NCBI GenBank assembly: GCA_964580655.1
Contig: CAZOMR010000013.1
Coordinates: 1 to 26,364, forward strand
Direction of reading: 5' to 3'
DNA length: 26,364 nt
DNA from: CAZOMR01 sp964580655
GTDB taxonomy: Bacteria > RBG-13-61-14 > CAZOMR01
A model generated the notes under the pieces. The model searched no databases, was not told the DNA's origin, and saw only the letters and a program-made list of their open reading frames with translations. Each line of letters begins with the position of its first letter. Position 1 is the first letter of the stretch. The translations under genes and the position numbers were made by a program. Shown piece after piece: positions 8,814 to 15,472 of this stretch.

Positions 8814-8841
8814 ATATAACATTTTTTCTTAGGCTAAACAA
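8814..8841 (-). promoter_or_regulatory. Possible promoter of the C45-type hydrolase gene
   Basis: Reading the minus strand, TTGTTT (8836-8841) and TTATAT (8814-8819) are 16 bases apart, a fair match to the sigma-70 pattern. The transcript would start near 8807, about 80 bases before the start codon. The leader contains no obvious structured element. Confidence 0.35.
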
Positions 8842-8898
8842 TAAATTATTAACACGGATCATGCAGTTGAGAAAAGGTTTTTCTAAACCACCAAGGCG

Positions 8899-8918
8899 AG
8901 TAGCCAGTAGCCGGTAAC
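8899..8918. repeat. Tandem heptamer AGTAGCC x2
   Basis: AGTAGCC occurs twice in a row at 8899-8912, followed by GGTAACC, just downstream of the grpE stop. It looks like a short intergenic repeat. A weak hairpin (AGAAAA/TTTTCT, about 8871-8885) lies beyond it and could be a poor terminator for dnaJ-grpE; it has no strong T-run. Confidence 0.3.
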
Positions 8919-8919
8919 C

Positions 8920-9474
8920 TCAGGTCTTAATCCCCAAGCCTGATTTTGCCACCACCACCTTTGCCGGACAGAGCAACTTGCCGTTGCGCTTGAAGCCCTG
9001 GTGCAATTCTTCAACGATGGTTCCCTCGTTTATGCCTTCCGCGTCAATGACCGCGACCGCCTCGTGCAAATTCGGGTCAAAGCACTCTCCGATAGCTGGA
9101 ATTCTTTCGATTCCGTATTTCTCGAACATCTTTTTCAGGTCCTTCTGCACAAGCTCAAGCCCTGCAACGATCCCGTCATTGCCCTTGCGCTCTCTTGCCG
9201 CACTGAGTGCGCGCTCAAGGTGCTCGGCAATGGGGAAGACCTCTGTGAGCACGGCTTCCCTGCCATCCTCCATCAGGCGATCGCGCTCGGCCTCTGTATT
9301 TCTCTTATAGTTTTCAAAATCCGCTTTCATGCAGAGACAGCGGTGTTTCCAGGTCTCCGCGCTTTCCTCTAAAGAGCCAGGAGCATACTCATCTTCCAGC
9401 TTATCCGGTTCAGTCAAATCCGGTTCCTCTTTGCGAAAATCATCATCGCTTTTTATCGGGATTCTCGTCAACAT
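8920..9474 (-). CDS. grpE: Nucleotide exchange factor GrpE
   Basis: The roughly 184-residue protein is GrpE, the cytosolic factor that drives ADP release from the chaperone DnaK. It shows the expected acidic, disordered N-terminus, the long coiled-coil segment (KADFENYKRNTEAERDR), and the beta-domain signature running from GIERIPAIGECFDPNLHEAV to the terminal VVVAKSG. Length is typical. Two adjacent ATGs are possible (9477, 9474); GGAGG at 9481-9485 is better spaced for the second. It lies 14 bases behind the dnaJ-like gene and must share its promoter. No dnaK or hrcA is present in the window, so its Hsp70 partner is encoded elsewhere. Confidence 0.95.
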   Translation of the reverse strand: MLTRIPIKSDDDFRKEEPDLTEPDKLEDEYAPGSLEESAETWKHRCLCMKADFENYKRNTEAERDRLMEDGREAVLTEVFPIAEHLERALSAARERKGNDGIVAGLELVQKDLKKMFEKYGIERIPAIGECFDPNLHEAVAVIDAEGINEGTIVEELHQGFKRNGKLLCPAKVVVAKSGLGIKT

Positions 9475-9488
9475 CATATTCCTCCAAT

Positions 9489-10538
9489 CTAGACTAGGTG
9501 CTTGCGCGGATCATCTGTCTCCAGGGTTCTCAACTCCTCCAAGAGTCTCCGAGTCCGTTCATCAAGCTGTTTCGGCACCTGTATCTGGATATGCACGAAC
9601 TGATCGCCGCGGCCCCCGCCCTTGGGATGCTTCACGCCCTTGTTGCGCAGGCGCATGGTCTGGCCGCTCTGTGTTCCGCGCGGTATCCTGAGCGTGGCCT
9701 TGCCGTCAACAGTTGGCACGGTTATTCTTGCGCCCAGGGCCGCCTCGGTTATAGTTATCGGGACATCGAGGTGAATATCGTCTCCGTCGCGACGGAAGAA
9801 CCTGTGTGGCTGAACATGAATCCGGATATGAAGATCGCCTTTCTTTCCGGTGCCATTGGTAATTCCCTTGCCGGGTATCCGGAGCCTCCCGCGGTCGCGC
9901 ACCCCGGCAGGAATTCGCACAGTGAATTTCTCCGGCCTCATCACATGCCCGCTTCCGGCGCAAGCGCCACAAACAGAGCGATTGACCCTGCCTGTCCCGC
10001 CGCATGAGTTGCAATTCTCCGGCACGCCCAACTCAAGGGTATGAGTCCCGCCGCGTATAGCATCCTCGAAGCTGATAGTCATCTCGGCCTCAATGTCCTG
10101 GGGGCCAGATTCAGCGAAGTCGAATCCCCCGTGGCCGAACATGTCGGAAAAGATGTCTCTGAATCCTCCCTTGCCCTTCCTGGAGCGACGGGGTCCCGTG
10201 AAGCCGCCAAACAGGTCTTCCAGGTTAACCCCGAAACCCTCCGGCCCGGTCGAATAGCTGTAGGTATAACCAGGGCCCGGTCCGGGGCCTGCCCCTGGGG
10301 GATTCCCCCCGTAGTTGGCATACCCATGGCCAAACGCGTTATACTGGGAGCGCTTCTCCGGGTCGCTTAAAACCTGGTAGGCCTCGTTGATGTCCTTGAA
10401 GCGGTCTTCCGCAACTTTATCGCCTTTATTTCTGTCCGGATGATACCTCTGTGCCAGTCTGCGATACGCCTTCTTGATCTCATCGGAACTCGCATCTTTA
10501 CTCACACCCAGGACTTCATAAAAATCCCTTTTACCCAT
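9489..10538 (-). CDS. DnaJ-type co-chaperone with a half-size zinc centre
   Basis: The 349-residue protein is an Hsp40 co-chaperone that stimulates DnaK ATPase and delivers substrates. The J domain fills residues 4-68 with the essential HPD at 33-35. A long Gly/Phe/Pro-rich linker (about 70-145) follows, with the repeats DLFGGF and DIFSDMFG, then the C-terminal substrate-binding beta domains (about 148-340, with AALGARITVPTVDG and LRLRNKGVKHPKGG). Classical DnaJ has four CxxCxGxG motifs binding two zinc ions; here only two remain (CNSCGGTG at 176-183 and CGACAGSG at 190-197), enough for one zinc. It is therefore intermediate between DnaJ and CbpA-like proteins and may not be the genome's main dnaJ. 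It heads a dnaJ-grpE pair under a good promoter at 10568-10595. Confidence 0.93.
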   Translation of the reverse strand: MGKRDFYEVLGVSKDASSDEIKKAYRRLAQRYHPDRNKGDKVAEDRFKDINEAYQVLSDPEKRSQYNAFGHGYANYGGNPPGAGPGPGPGYTYSYSTGPEGFGVNLEDLFGGFTGPRRSRKGKGGFRDIFSDMFGHGGFDFAESGPQDIEAEMTISFEDAIRGGTHTLELGVPENCNSCGGTGRVNRSVCGACAGSGHVMRPEKFTVRIPAGVRDRGRLRIPGKGITNGTGKKGDLHIRIHVQPHRFFRRDGDDIHLDVPITITEAALGARITVPTVDGKATLRIPRGTQSGQTMRLRNKGVKHPKGGGRGDQFVHIQIQVPKQLDERTRRLLEELRTLETDDPRKHLV

Positions 10539-10567
10539 AGGCCTCTGTCCTCAAACCTCCTGTTTAT

Positions 10568-10595
10568 AATATAAGCTCTCTTTTTTCCAAGTCAA
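10568..10595 (-). promoter_or_regulatory. Promoter of the dnaJ-grpE pair
   Basis: On the minus strand TTGACT (10590-10595) and TATATT (10568-10573) are 16 bases apart, a good sigma-70 match. The start of transcription would be near 10561, giving a leader of about 25 bases. No CIRCE-type inverted repeat is visible, so HrcA control is not supported here. Confidence 0.5.
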
Positions 10596-10633
10596 CTTCC
10601 GGAAAAATCTGAATTTCCCCTGCAATGATGAGG

Positions 10634-10662
10634 TTGAAAGCTATCCTGGTTTTTGAGATAAT
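10634..10662 (+). promoter_or_regulatory. Promoter of the glycosyltransferase operon
   Basis: TTGAAA (10634-10639) and GATAAT (10657-10662) are exactly 17 bases apart. The promoter diverges from the dnaJ promoter, with the two -35 boxes about 40 bases apart. Transcription would begin just before the AAGGGGGAG ribosome binding site of the first glycosyltransferase, giving a very short leader. Confidence 0.5.
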
Positions 10663-10679
10663 CAATAAAGGGGGAGCAG

Positions 10680-11735
10680 TTGAAGGATCCGGATTTGAAA
10701 AACTTTGAGCCTGAGCGGATTTTGATCATCCAGCTCCGGCAGATGGGTGATGTGCTTTTGACCACGCCGGCTGTCCGGGCGTTGCGCAAGCGCTATCCCG
10801 AGAGCCATATAGCATATCTTGTGGAGAGGGTGCCCGGGCAGGTTCTTAGATATAATGGGCACATCAATGAGATCATGATCCGTGATGATAAGCGTGGCTG
10901 GAGAGAGTCTCTTGAGACCCTACTCAGGGTTCGCAAAGGCCGGTTTGACCTTGTCGTTGACTTCCTGGCGAACCCGCGTACAGCGCTGATCACTTACCTC
11001 AGCCGGGCCAAAGTCAGCATATCCTACTCAAACCACCGCAGGTATTTTGCCTACACACATCCTGTGATGCCGGAAGGAACATTCTCCGCTGAACATAAGC
11101 TCAGTCTCCTCAGGGTCCTCGGATGTCCCCTTGATTCGCTTGAACTGGAGATGAAAATTCCTGCTGTCGCTCAAGAGTCTGTCCGGAATTTCATGAGCCA
11201 GCACGGCCTGGCCCATGATCGGCCCATTATCTGCATGTATCCTTTTCATAAAAGGCCGGTGAGAGAGTGGCCTCCTGAATATTTCGTGAGCCTGGCAGAC
11301 CGGCTCAAGCGAGAATGGAACGCCGCAGTCATATTCCTCTGGGGCCCGGGCAGAGAAGATGAAGCAAGGCAGATTCTGGACATGGCCACGGAAAAACACT
11401 TTCTCGTTCCTCCGATGGACATCTTTGAACTGGGCGCTTTCTGCCGCGAGGCGGACCTGTTTGTAGGCAACGACGGCGGGCCCAGGCATATCGCGGCCAG
11501 CCAGAGCACCCCTACATTTATCATCCTCGGACCCTCTGACGATGCATGGACACCACCCGGCAGGATACATACCACCGTGACAGAGGACGTCCCCTGTCGG
11601 CCTTGTAACCTGCGTTATTGCCCTGAAAAACATCACGCGTGTATGAGGGAACTCAAACCGGATTACGCGTTCATGCGCCTGGAGGAGTTCTGGAAACTAC
11701 TGCAAAAGAGGGAACAAGGGGACGCGGAAAGATAG
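10680..11735 (+). CDS. Glycosyltransferase family 9 (heptosyltransferase-like)
   Basis: The 351-residue protein is a GT-B-fold transferase of family GT9, which adds heptose or related sugars to the lipopolysaccharide core from an ADP-activated donor at the inner face of the inner membrane. The N-terminal domain opens with ILIIQLRQMGDVLLTTPAVRAL (about 14-35), the standard acceptor-domain start. The donor-binding half has the hallmark VGNDGGPRHIAAS (about 261-273) and a cysteine-rich CRPCNLRYCPEKHHACM segment near 310-326 that recurs in this family. The start is a TTG at 10680, supported by the strong GGGGGAG upstream. The next gene, also GT9, begins 24 bases after its stop. The exact sugar and position cannot be read from sequence. 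Confidence 0.9.
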   Translation: MKDPDLKNFEPERILIIQLRQMGDVLLTTPAVRALRKRYPESHIAYLVERVPGQVLRYNGHINEIMIRDDKRGWRESLETLLRVRKGRFDLVVDFLANPRTALITYLSRAKVSISYSNHRRYFAYTHPVMPEGTFSAEHKLSLLRVLGCPLDSLELEMKIPAVAQESVRNFMSQHGLAHDRPIICMYPFHKRPVREWPPEYFVSLADRLKREWNAAVIFLWGPGREDEARQILDMATEKHFLVPPMDIFELGAFCREADLFVGNDGGPRHIAASQSTPTFIILGPSDDAWTPPGRIHTTVTEDVPCRPCNLRYCPEKHHACMRELKPDYAFMRLEEFWKLLQKREQGDAER

Positions 11736-11758
11736 TGTCCCGCACACAGGAGTTGAGC

Positions 11759-12793
11759 ATGTCCGAAGGATTTGGAGGAGCCCCACGGGTGCTGTTCATC
11801 CGTTTCGGATCAATAGGGAACGCGGTGGCCGCTATCCCTGCTGTGCGGGCAGTGCGGCGAGCATGGCCCCAGGCATACCTGGCCATTCTCGCGGACCCTC
11901 TCACCGCCGAGCTCTGGCAGGGATGCCCTTATCTTTCCGATCTGATAGTCTATGATCAAAAGGCTTCTCACAGACCCGGGCCAGGATACCTCCGGTTGAT
12001 TCAATCGCTTCGCCGCAGGAGATTCACACATTCCATACATCTCCGGAGATTCATCCGGAGTGAATTGATAGGATTTCTTGCAGGGGCAAGTGAACGGATA
12101 GGCTTTGAATCCGAGGCCCGCATACAGCTTCTCACGAGAAAGGTGCCCTACCGGGAAGGGGTCAGCGTAATCGAGCTGGGTCTCAGGCTCATAAGGGAGC
12201 TCGGGATCAGCGCGGATGATAGTAGCCTTGAATATTGGCCGGGCCAGGGCTACCCCAGGGTCCAGCAACTTTATGAGTCGCTTGCCGGAGATGGTCCGGT
12301 GGTGGTGATTCATCCCGGGGGTGCGACACAGAGAGACCGGCTTTGGCCTTATTACGGGGAGCTTGGAGCCGCACTCCAGGAGAAATATCACTCCCGCATC
12401 ATCCTGCTTGCCACTCCGGAAGAAAAGGGGGTTCTTCAAAGGACCGAGGACAAGATGTCAACTCCGGTTGGCAAGGCGGTCGGGTTTTCTTTGAGCGAGG
12501 TTGCGGAGGTTCTCCGCCGCGCACAGGTTTTCGTGGGCACGGACTCCGGGCCGTGCCATCTCGCGGCCATGGTGGGCACCCCCGGCTCGATCCTCTATGC
12601 CCCGCACCAGAGCCTTTCTGACCATCTCAAAAAATGGAAGCCAGCCGGGGATAAATACCTGGCCTTTACCCCGGGGAAGGACTGTGCGGACTGCGCGGAG
12701 CATCCATGTTCTACTGCGCGACAGAGGGAGTGCGCGGCTTCTATTCCACTGGCCGCGGTGCAGGAAGGGCTGGAGAAACTTTTAGCCAGATAA
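11759..12793 (+). CDS. Glycosyltransferase family 9 (heptosyltransferase-like), second copy
   Basis: A 344-residue GT9 protein, related in layout but not closely similar to its upstream neighbour. Signs are VLFIRFGSIGNAVAAIPAVR near the N-terminus, HPGGATQRDRLWP (about 183-195) at the start of the donor domain, and VGTDSGPCHLAA (about 258-269). It too has a late Cys cluster (CADCAEHPC). The ATG at 11759 is chosen because AGGAG lies six bases upstream; an open frame runs back to 11639 inside the previous gene and a GTG at 11735 overlaps that gene's stop, but neither has a ribosome binding site as good. Two consecutive GT9 genes fit sequential addition of core sugars; that division of labour is inference. 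Confidence 0.88.
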   Translation: MSEGFGGAPRVLFIRFGSIGNAVAAIPAVRAVRRAWPQAYLAILADPLTAELWQGCPYLSDLIVYDQKASHRPGPGYLRLIQSLRRRRFTHSIHLRRFIRSELIGFLAGASERIGFESEARIQLLTRKVPYREGVSVIELGLRLIRELGISADDSSLEYWPGQGYPRVQQLYESLAGDGPVVVIHPGGATQRDRLWPYYGELGAALQEKYHSRIILLATPEEKGVLQRTEDKMSTPVGKAVGFSLSEVAEVLRRAQVFVGTDSGPCHLAAMVGTPGSILYAPHQSLSDHLKKWKPAGDKYLAFTPGKDCADCAEHPCSTARQRECAASIPLAAVQEGLEKLLAR

Positions 12794-12813
12794 AAAAATA
12801 GGAGGGAAAGGAT

Positions 12814-13125
12814 ATGGCAGAGACATTGGGGAGTCTGATTGACAAGCTCACGATAGCTAACATCCGGCTATGGCATTTGGAGGACATCCGCCGTGACAGG
12901 AGTTTGTCTGACAAAAAGCGGCTTGAGGCCGCGGATAAAATAGCAGTGGTAAACAGCGAGCGCAACAGCCTGATGGACGAGATTGACGATTTCCTTTACA
13001 AGGCGATCAGGGGAAAGGTCAGGATACGCACGCCCAAGATGAAGATATACAAGGAATTCAAGCTTCAGGGCAAAGCAAAGCCGAAAAAGAAAACAGCCGA
13101 TCGCAAAAAGAAAAAGAGCTCTTGA
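12814..13125 (+). CDS. Small basic protein linked to GT9 genes
   Basis: A 103-residue cytosolic protein behind a strong AGGAGGG ribosome binding site, 20 bases after the second GT9 stop, so it is part of that operon. The first 70 residues look helical and begin TLGSLIDKLTIANIRLWHLE, which recalls small uncharacterised proteins found beside LPS glycosyltransferases (DUF4254/DUF6165-like); I am not certain of the family. The last 25 residues are almost all Lys, Arg and Ser (KPKKK, RKKKK), suggesting contact with nucleic acid or acidic membrane lipid. A role as an accessory of sugar transfer is plausible from position only. Confidence 0.75.
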   Translation: MAETLGSLIDKLTIANIRLWHLEDIRRDRSLSDKKRLEAADKIAVVNSERNSLMDEIDDFLYKAIRGKVRIRTPKMKIYKEFKLQGKAKPKKKTADRKKKKSS

Positions 13126-13133
13126 TTCGTGTA

Positions 13134-13149
13134 AATTGAATATTCAATT
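13134..13149. promoter_or_regulatory. Perfect 16-bp palindrome, possible operator of the hicAB region
   Basis: AATTGAATATTCAATT reads the same on both strands. It lies 18 bases before the start of the 53-codon ORF and about 175 bases before hicA. Toxin-antitoxin operons are commonly autoregulated at such palindromes. The HicB encoded here has no visible DNA-binding domain, so who would bind is unclear. Confidence 0.35.
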
Positions 13150-13167
13150 ATCCAGGGGCGGGCAAAA

Positions 13168-13329
13168 ATGGAAGGGTTCCCTGAAGGAGTTAGACTAACA
13201 AGTGAATACCAGTCGCCAAATCCTTTAAAAAATAAAATGGAAAACAACAAAGGGCTCGTAGGGAAGTTGAAGGGGTTAATGTTTGGCTCTGCTCCTATTT
13301 TTCTTAAAGCTAAGGAGCGGAGATTTTGA
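13168..13329 (+). CDS. Small ORF (53 aa) overlapping the hicA start
   Basis: An ATG at 13168, with AGGGG nine bases upstream, opens a 53-codon frame ending in TGA at 13327-13329, one base inside the TTG start of hicA. The product is basic (many Lys) and has a short hydrophobic patch (LMFGSAPIFL) but no full membrane helix or recognised motif. The TTGA overlap and a ribosome binding site in front suggest a real, translationally coupled gene. The alternative is a decayed remnant that happens to stay open; codon use is more A/T-rich than in the neighbours. Function is unknown; a regulatory or accessory part of the toxin-antitoxin unit is only a positional guess. Confidence 0.4.
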   Translation: MEGFPEGVRLTSEYQSPNPLKNKMENNKGLVGKLKGLMFGSAPIFLKAKERRF

Positions 13330-13583
13330 AACTTAAGAAACTGCTCAAAAGACTTGGTGAGGGGTCATTGCAGAATGTGGCCTTTTCGGATATTATAAAG
13401 TTAGTGGAGGGGTTTGGTTTCAGATTGGCGCGGGTGAGCGGAAGCCATCATATTTTCACGCACCCGGAAATTCCGGAGCTTATTAACCTGCAGGAAGTTA
13501 AAGGTCATGCCAAACCTTACCAGATTCGACAGGTTCTGAGCCTGGTGGAGCGTTACAACCTCAAATTGGAGGAAGAGCCATGA
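13326..13583 (+). CDS. hicA: HicA-family mRNA interferase toxin
   Basis: The 85-residue product is a HicA toxin, a small dsRBD-like ribonuclease that cleaves mRNA and stops translation until neutralised by HicB. It has the diagnostic GFGFRLARVSGSHHIFTHP segment with the catalytic His in GSHHIF, and the terminal helix KPYQIRQVL. The N-terminus carries some 20 residues more than minimal HicA, which is usual for this subtype. Translation starts at TTG 13326, backed by AAGGAG eight bases upstream; a TAA at 13311 closes the frame before it, so no other normal start exists. It overlaps hicB by ATGA, which ties toxin and antitoxin synthesis together. Confidence 0.9.
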   Translation: MKLKKLLKRLGEGSLQNVAFSDIIKLVEGFGFRLARVSGSHHIFTHPEIPELINLQEVKGHAKPYQIRQVLSLVERYNLKLEEEP

Positions 13584-13801
13584 GCGACTATCATATCAAT
13601 ATTTTCTACAGCGAGGAGGATGGCGGGTACATTGCGGACATCCCGGACCTTGAATCCTGCAGCGCCTTCGGGGAGACCGCGGAGCAGGCCCTGGCCGAGG
13701 TGAAGAGAGCCAAGGATGCATGGCTGGAAGCCGCCCGCCGGGAAGGCAAGCCCATCCCTCTGCCCCGGTATCGGCCTTTGATCTATCAGGCGGGCCGCTG
13801 A
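13580..13801 (+). CDS. hicB: HicB-family antitoxin
   Basis: A 73-residue antitoxin that would bind HicA and block its active site. The N-terminal beta-alpha fold is typical: INIFYSEEDGGYIADIPDLE followed by GETAEQALAEVKRAKDAWLEAA. After this it ends with a short Pro-rich tail, without the ribbon-helix-helix or helix-turn-helix domain that longer HicB proteins use for autorepression. It therefore belongs to the short HicB-like type. It overlaps hicA by four bases (ATGA). The order toxin-antitoxin is normal for hicAB. Confidence 0.9.
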   Translation: MSDYHINIFYSEEDGGYIADIPDLESCSAFGETAEQALAEVKRAKDAWLEAARREGKPIPLPRYRPLIYQAGR

Positions 13802-13845
13802 GCCATCCAGGGGGTCAGAGAAAAACAGAAGAATATTTATCCACC

Positions 13846-13867
13846 GATTACACAGGTTACACAGATT
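13846..13867. repeat. ACACAG tandem intergenic repeat
   Basis: Behind hicB the sequence GATTACACAG is followed directly by GTTACACAG and ATT, a two-unit tandem repeat of about ten bases. This pattern looks like a short interspersed intergenic repeat rather than a coding or regulatory site. Confidence 0.35.
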
Positions 13868-13920
13868 TCAAGGATAGTCTTTAAACCTTAAACATTACTT
13901 GAACCCTTTTTCTGGATGAA

Positions 13921-13942
13921 AATATTTTTCTTGAAAAATATT
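13921..13942. other. AT-rich hairpin between hicB and the phosphohydrolase gene
   Basis: AATATTTTT and AAAAATATT (9 bp, perfect) enclose a CTTG tetraloop. The gene stops on both sides face it (hicB from the left, the minus-strand gene ending at 14027 from the right). The stem is only A/T and has no following T-run of note, so it would be a weak terminator at best. The remaining 225-base gap holds nothing else I can support. Confidence 0.3.
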
Positions 13943-14026
13943 CACGGATGTGATAAATTTACATCATGACGTGAGCGGCGAGGAATGTTGAAAAAACCCG
14001 ACTGCGAGCAGACCCCGTGATGTTTA

Positions 14027-15274
14027 TTACTTCATCTTCTTGAGGTATCTCTTGATGGCCCTTGTCTCATCCTGCTCCATGGAAATGCGGACTATGCTCT
14101 TATCTTTCGGAGCAGTGAGTATCCTGGCCGCGGCCTTGACTGCTGGTGTGGGATGCTTGAGTTTTTTATCAAAGCCACTGAGTATCTTGAGCGCAAGGGC
14201 ATCCCAAGCCTCGCGGTCTCTGGCAGGAAACTCAAGCGCGGCATCCTTGATCCCGAGAAGGTAAAAAGACTTTTCTTTTACCGGCAGGCTCAGCTCCGGT
14301 GGGCTTGACTTTTGTATCTCCCCTTCATCCGCCACCTCAAAGACAGTGAAGATGCCGTAGTGATCTGAAAGGTGCATCTGGCCCCTCTTCGTCTTTAGTT
14401 GATTCTTCATCACGACCCGCGACTCTACCGGCTTGAGATATAACCCCCGGGTTCCCTCATAGTTCTGATACAAAATATGGTCTATCCTGCTTCCCTCAAT
14501 GGTGGCAAACTCATTGGTCTTTATGCAATATGTGGATGGGTTCTCCCCGGGGTGCATCTCATCAAAGCTGTTTCTAAGCCCGCTCAGGCGCATGAGCAGT
14601 TTATATTCGCGCATCTCAGGCGAGACATTGAAATCCCCTGCCGCGATAATAGACCGGGCCCCCGGGCCGCGCCTTTCTTTGAACATCCGGCTGAGCTCAT
14701 ACATCTGCAAATACCGATATAGCTCCTTCGGGTCACCCTCTATCAATTCCATGTCCTCCGTGAATATCAGATTCATCCTCGGGATGGAATGAGTAGAGTA
14801 GAACTCCAGAACTCCCCCCGGTGTCCGGAACACCGCCCTCAAAAGGCCCCGGCACGCGAGCCGTTCATAAGAATAGATGTCGCCCACGGCCCGAAATTTC
14901 TGGTATCCTATCTCCTCAGCCTCGAACCTGGAGATGAGAAGAATACCTGTGCCATAACCGCAGTCCTGATAATGCCATGTCCGGATCGGATACCCCAGTT
15001 CCTCAAATCCCTCCCGGAGCGCCTTATGATCCTGTGGCCGAAACGCCTCTTCAAGATTGATTATGTCCGGGTCAAGCTGAATGATCGCGGCCGGAATCTC
15101 GGCCACCCGTGCTGGCCGGTATCTCGCGCTGATAACGCCCCAGATATTGTAAGCGAGAACACTGATCGTGTTGCGCTCCGGGGTCCCTGCCGCAAGAGAA
15201 CAGGGCATGATGACAAGACCGGCAAGAACAAGAATCAGGAAACACACCGTGGAAAAATTTTTTCGATCCCTCAT
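14027..15274 (-). CDS. Secreted endonuclease/exonuclease/phosphatase-family hydrolase (sphingomyelinase-like)
   Basis: The 415-residue protein has a signal peptide (hydrophobic 9-24, PCSLAAG cleavage region) and a catalytic EEP domain at about 36-315. Metal and catalytic residues are visible: Asn43 in AYNIWG, Glu76 in INLEEAF, His162 in STHS, Asp214/Asn216 in GDFN, Asp265-His266 in RIDHILY and the closing Asp304-His305 in LSDHYG. The order and the LISRF segment resemble bacterial neutral sphingomyelinase / phospholipase C-like members more than DNA nucleases, so a phosphodiester lipid is a likely substrate; this is inference. The last 100 residues are a charged, helical extension of unknown role, including DREAWDAL and an HPTPAVKAAARIL segment. 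The ATG has GGAGG eleven bases upstream. A repeat element lies immediately before it. Confidence 0.85.
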   Translation of the reverse strand: MRDRKNFSTVCFLILVLAGLVIMPCSLAAGTPERNTISVLAYNIWGVISARYRPARVAEIPAAIIQLDPDIINLEEAFRPQDHKALREGFEELGYPIRTWHYQDCGYGTGILLISRFEAEEIGYQKFRAVGDIYSYERLACRGLLRAVFRTPGGVLEFYSTHSIPRMNLIFTEDMELIEGDPKELYRYLQMYELSRMFKERRGPGARSIIAAGDFNVSPEMREYKLLMRLSGLRNSFDEMHPGENPSTYCIKTNEFATIEGSRIDHILYQNYEGTRGLYLKPVESRVVMKNQLKTKRGQMHLSDHYGIFTVFEVADEGEIQKSSPPELSLPVKEKSFYLLGIKDAALEFPARDREAWDALALKILSGFDKKLKHPTPAVKAAARILTAPKDKSIVRISMEQDETRAIKRYLKKMK

Positions 15275-15316
15275 TTTCAGTTAAACCTCCATATAGCTTA
15301 TTACTCCGAGCACTAT

Positions 15317-15472
15317 ATAGTTTACATTTTTTGATCTTTGTTGCTTCGACTTTTCCCTCCCTTGATGGGAGGGGATTAAGGGGAGGGTGTTTATCTATGC
15401 GCAATTTAATCACCCCCACCCTGACCCTCCCCCATTCAGGGGGATGGTAATTCAGCCGTTAGTGTAAACTAT
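15317..15472. repeat. MITE-like element with nested inverted repeats
   Basis: ATAGTTTACA (15317-15326) and TGTAAACTAT (15463-15472) are perfect 10-bp inverted ends of a 156-base unit. Inside, a hairpin CCCTCCC/GGGAGGG with TTGAT loop (15355-15373) and a second hairpin CCCCC/GGGGG with ATTCA loop (15429-15443) are also roughly inverted copies of each other: GGGGAGGGTG at 15380 pairs imperfectly with CACCCCCACCC at 15411. No transposase is encoded. The right end reaches into xylB and supplies its stop codon. No target-site duplication is certain. The G/C hairpins could also stop transcription from xylB. Confidence 0.6.

Noticed and set aside
10539..10679. CIRCE-type heat-shock operator before dnaJ
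   Set aside because: No inverted repeat of the CIRCE form is present; only two divergent sigma-70-like promoters are visible.
11639..11758. Upstream extension of the second glycosyltransferase
   Set aside because: These codons overlap the first glycosyltransferase, and the ATG at 11759 has a good ribosome binding site and places the family's N-terminal strand correctly.
13921..13942. AT hairpin as a true terminator
   Set aside because: The stem is entirely A/T and lacks a useful T-run after it, so it was listed only as a hairpin.
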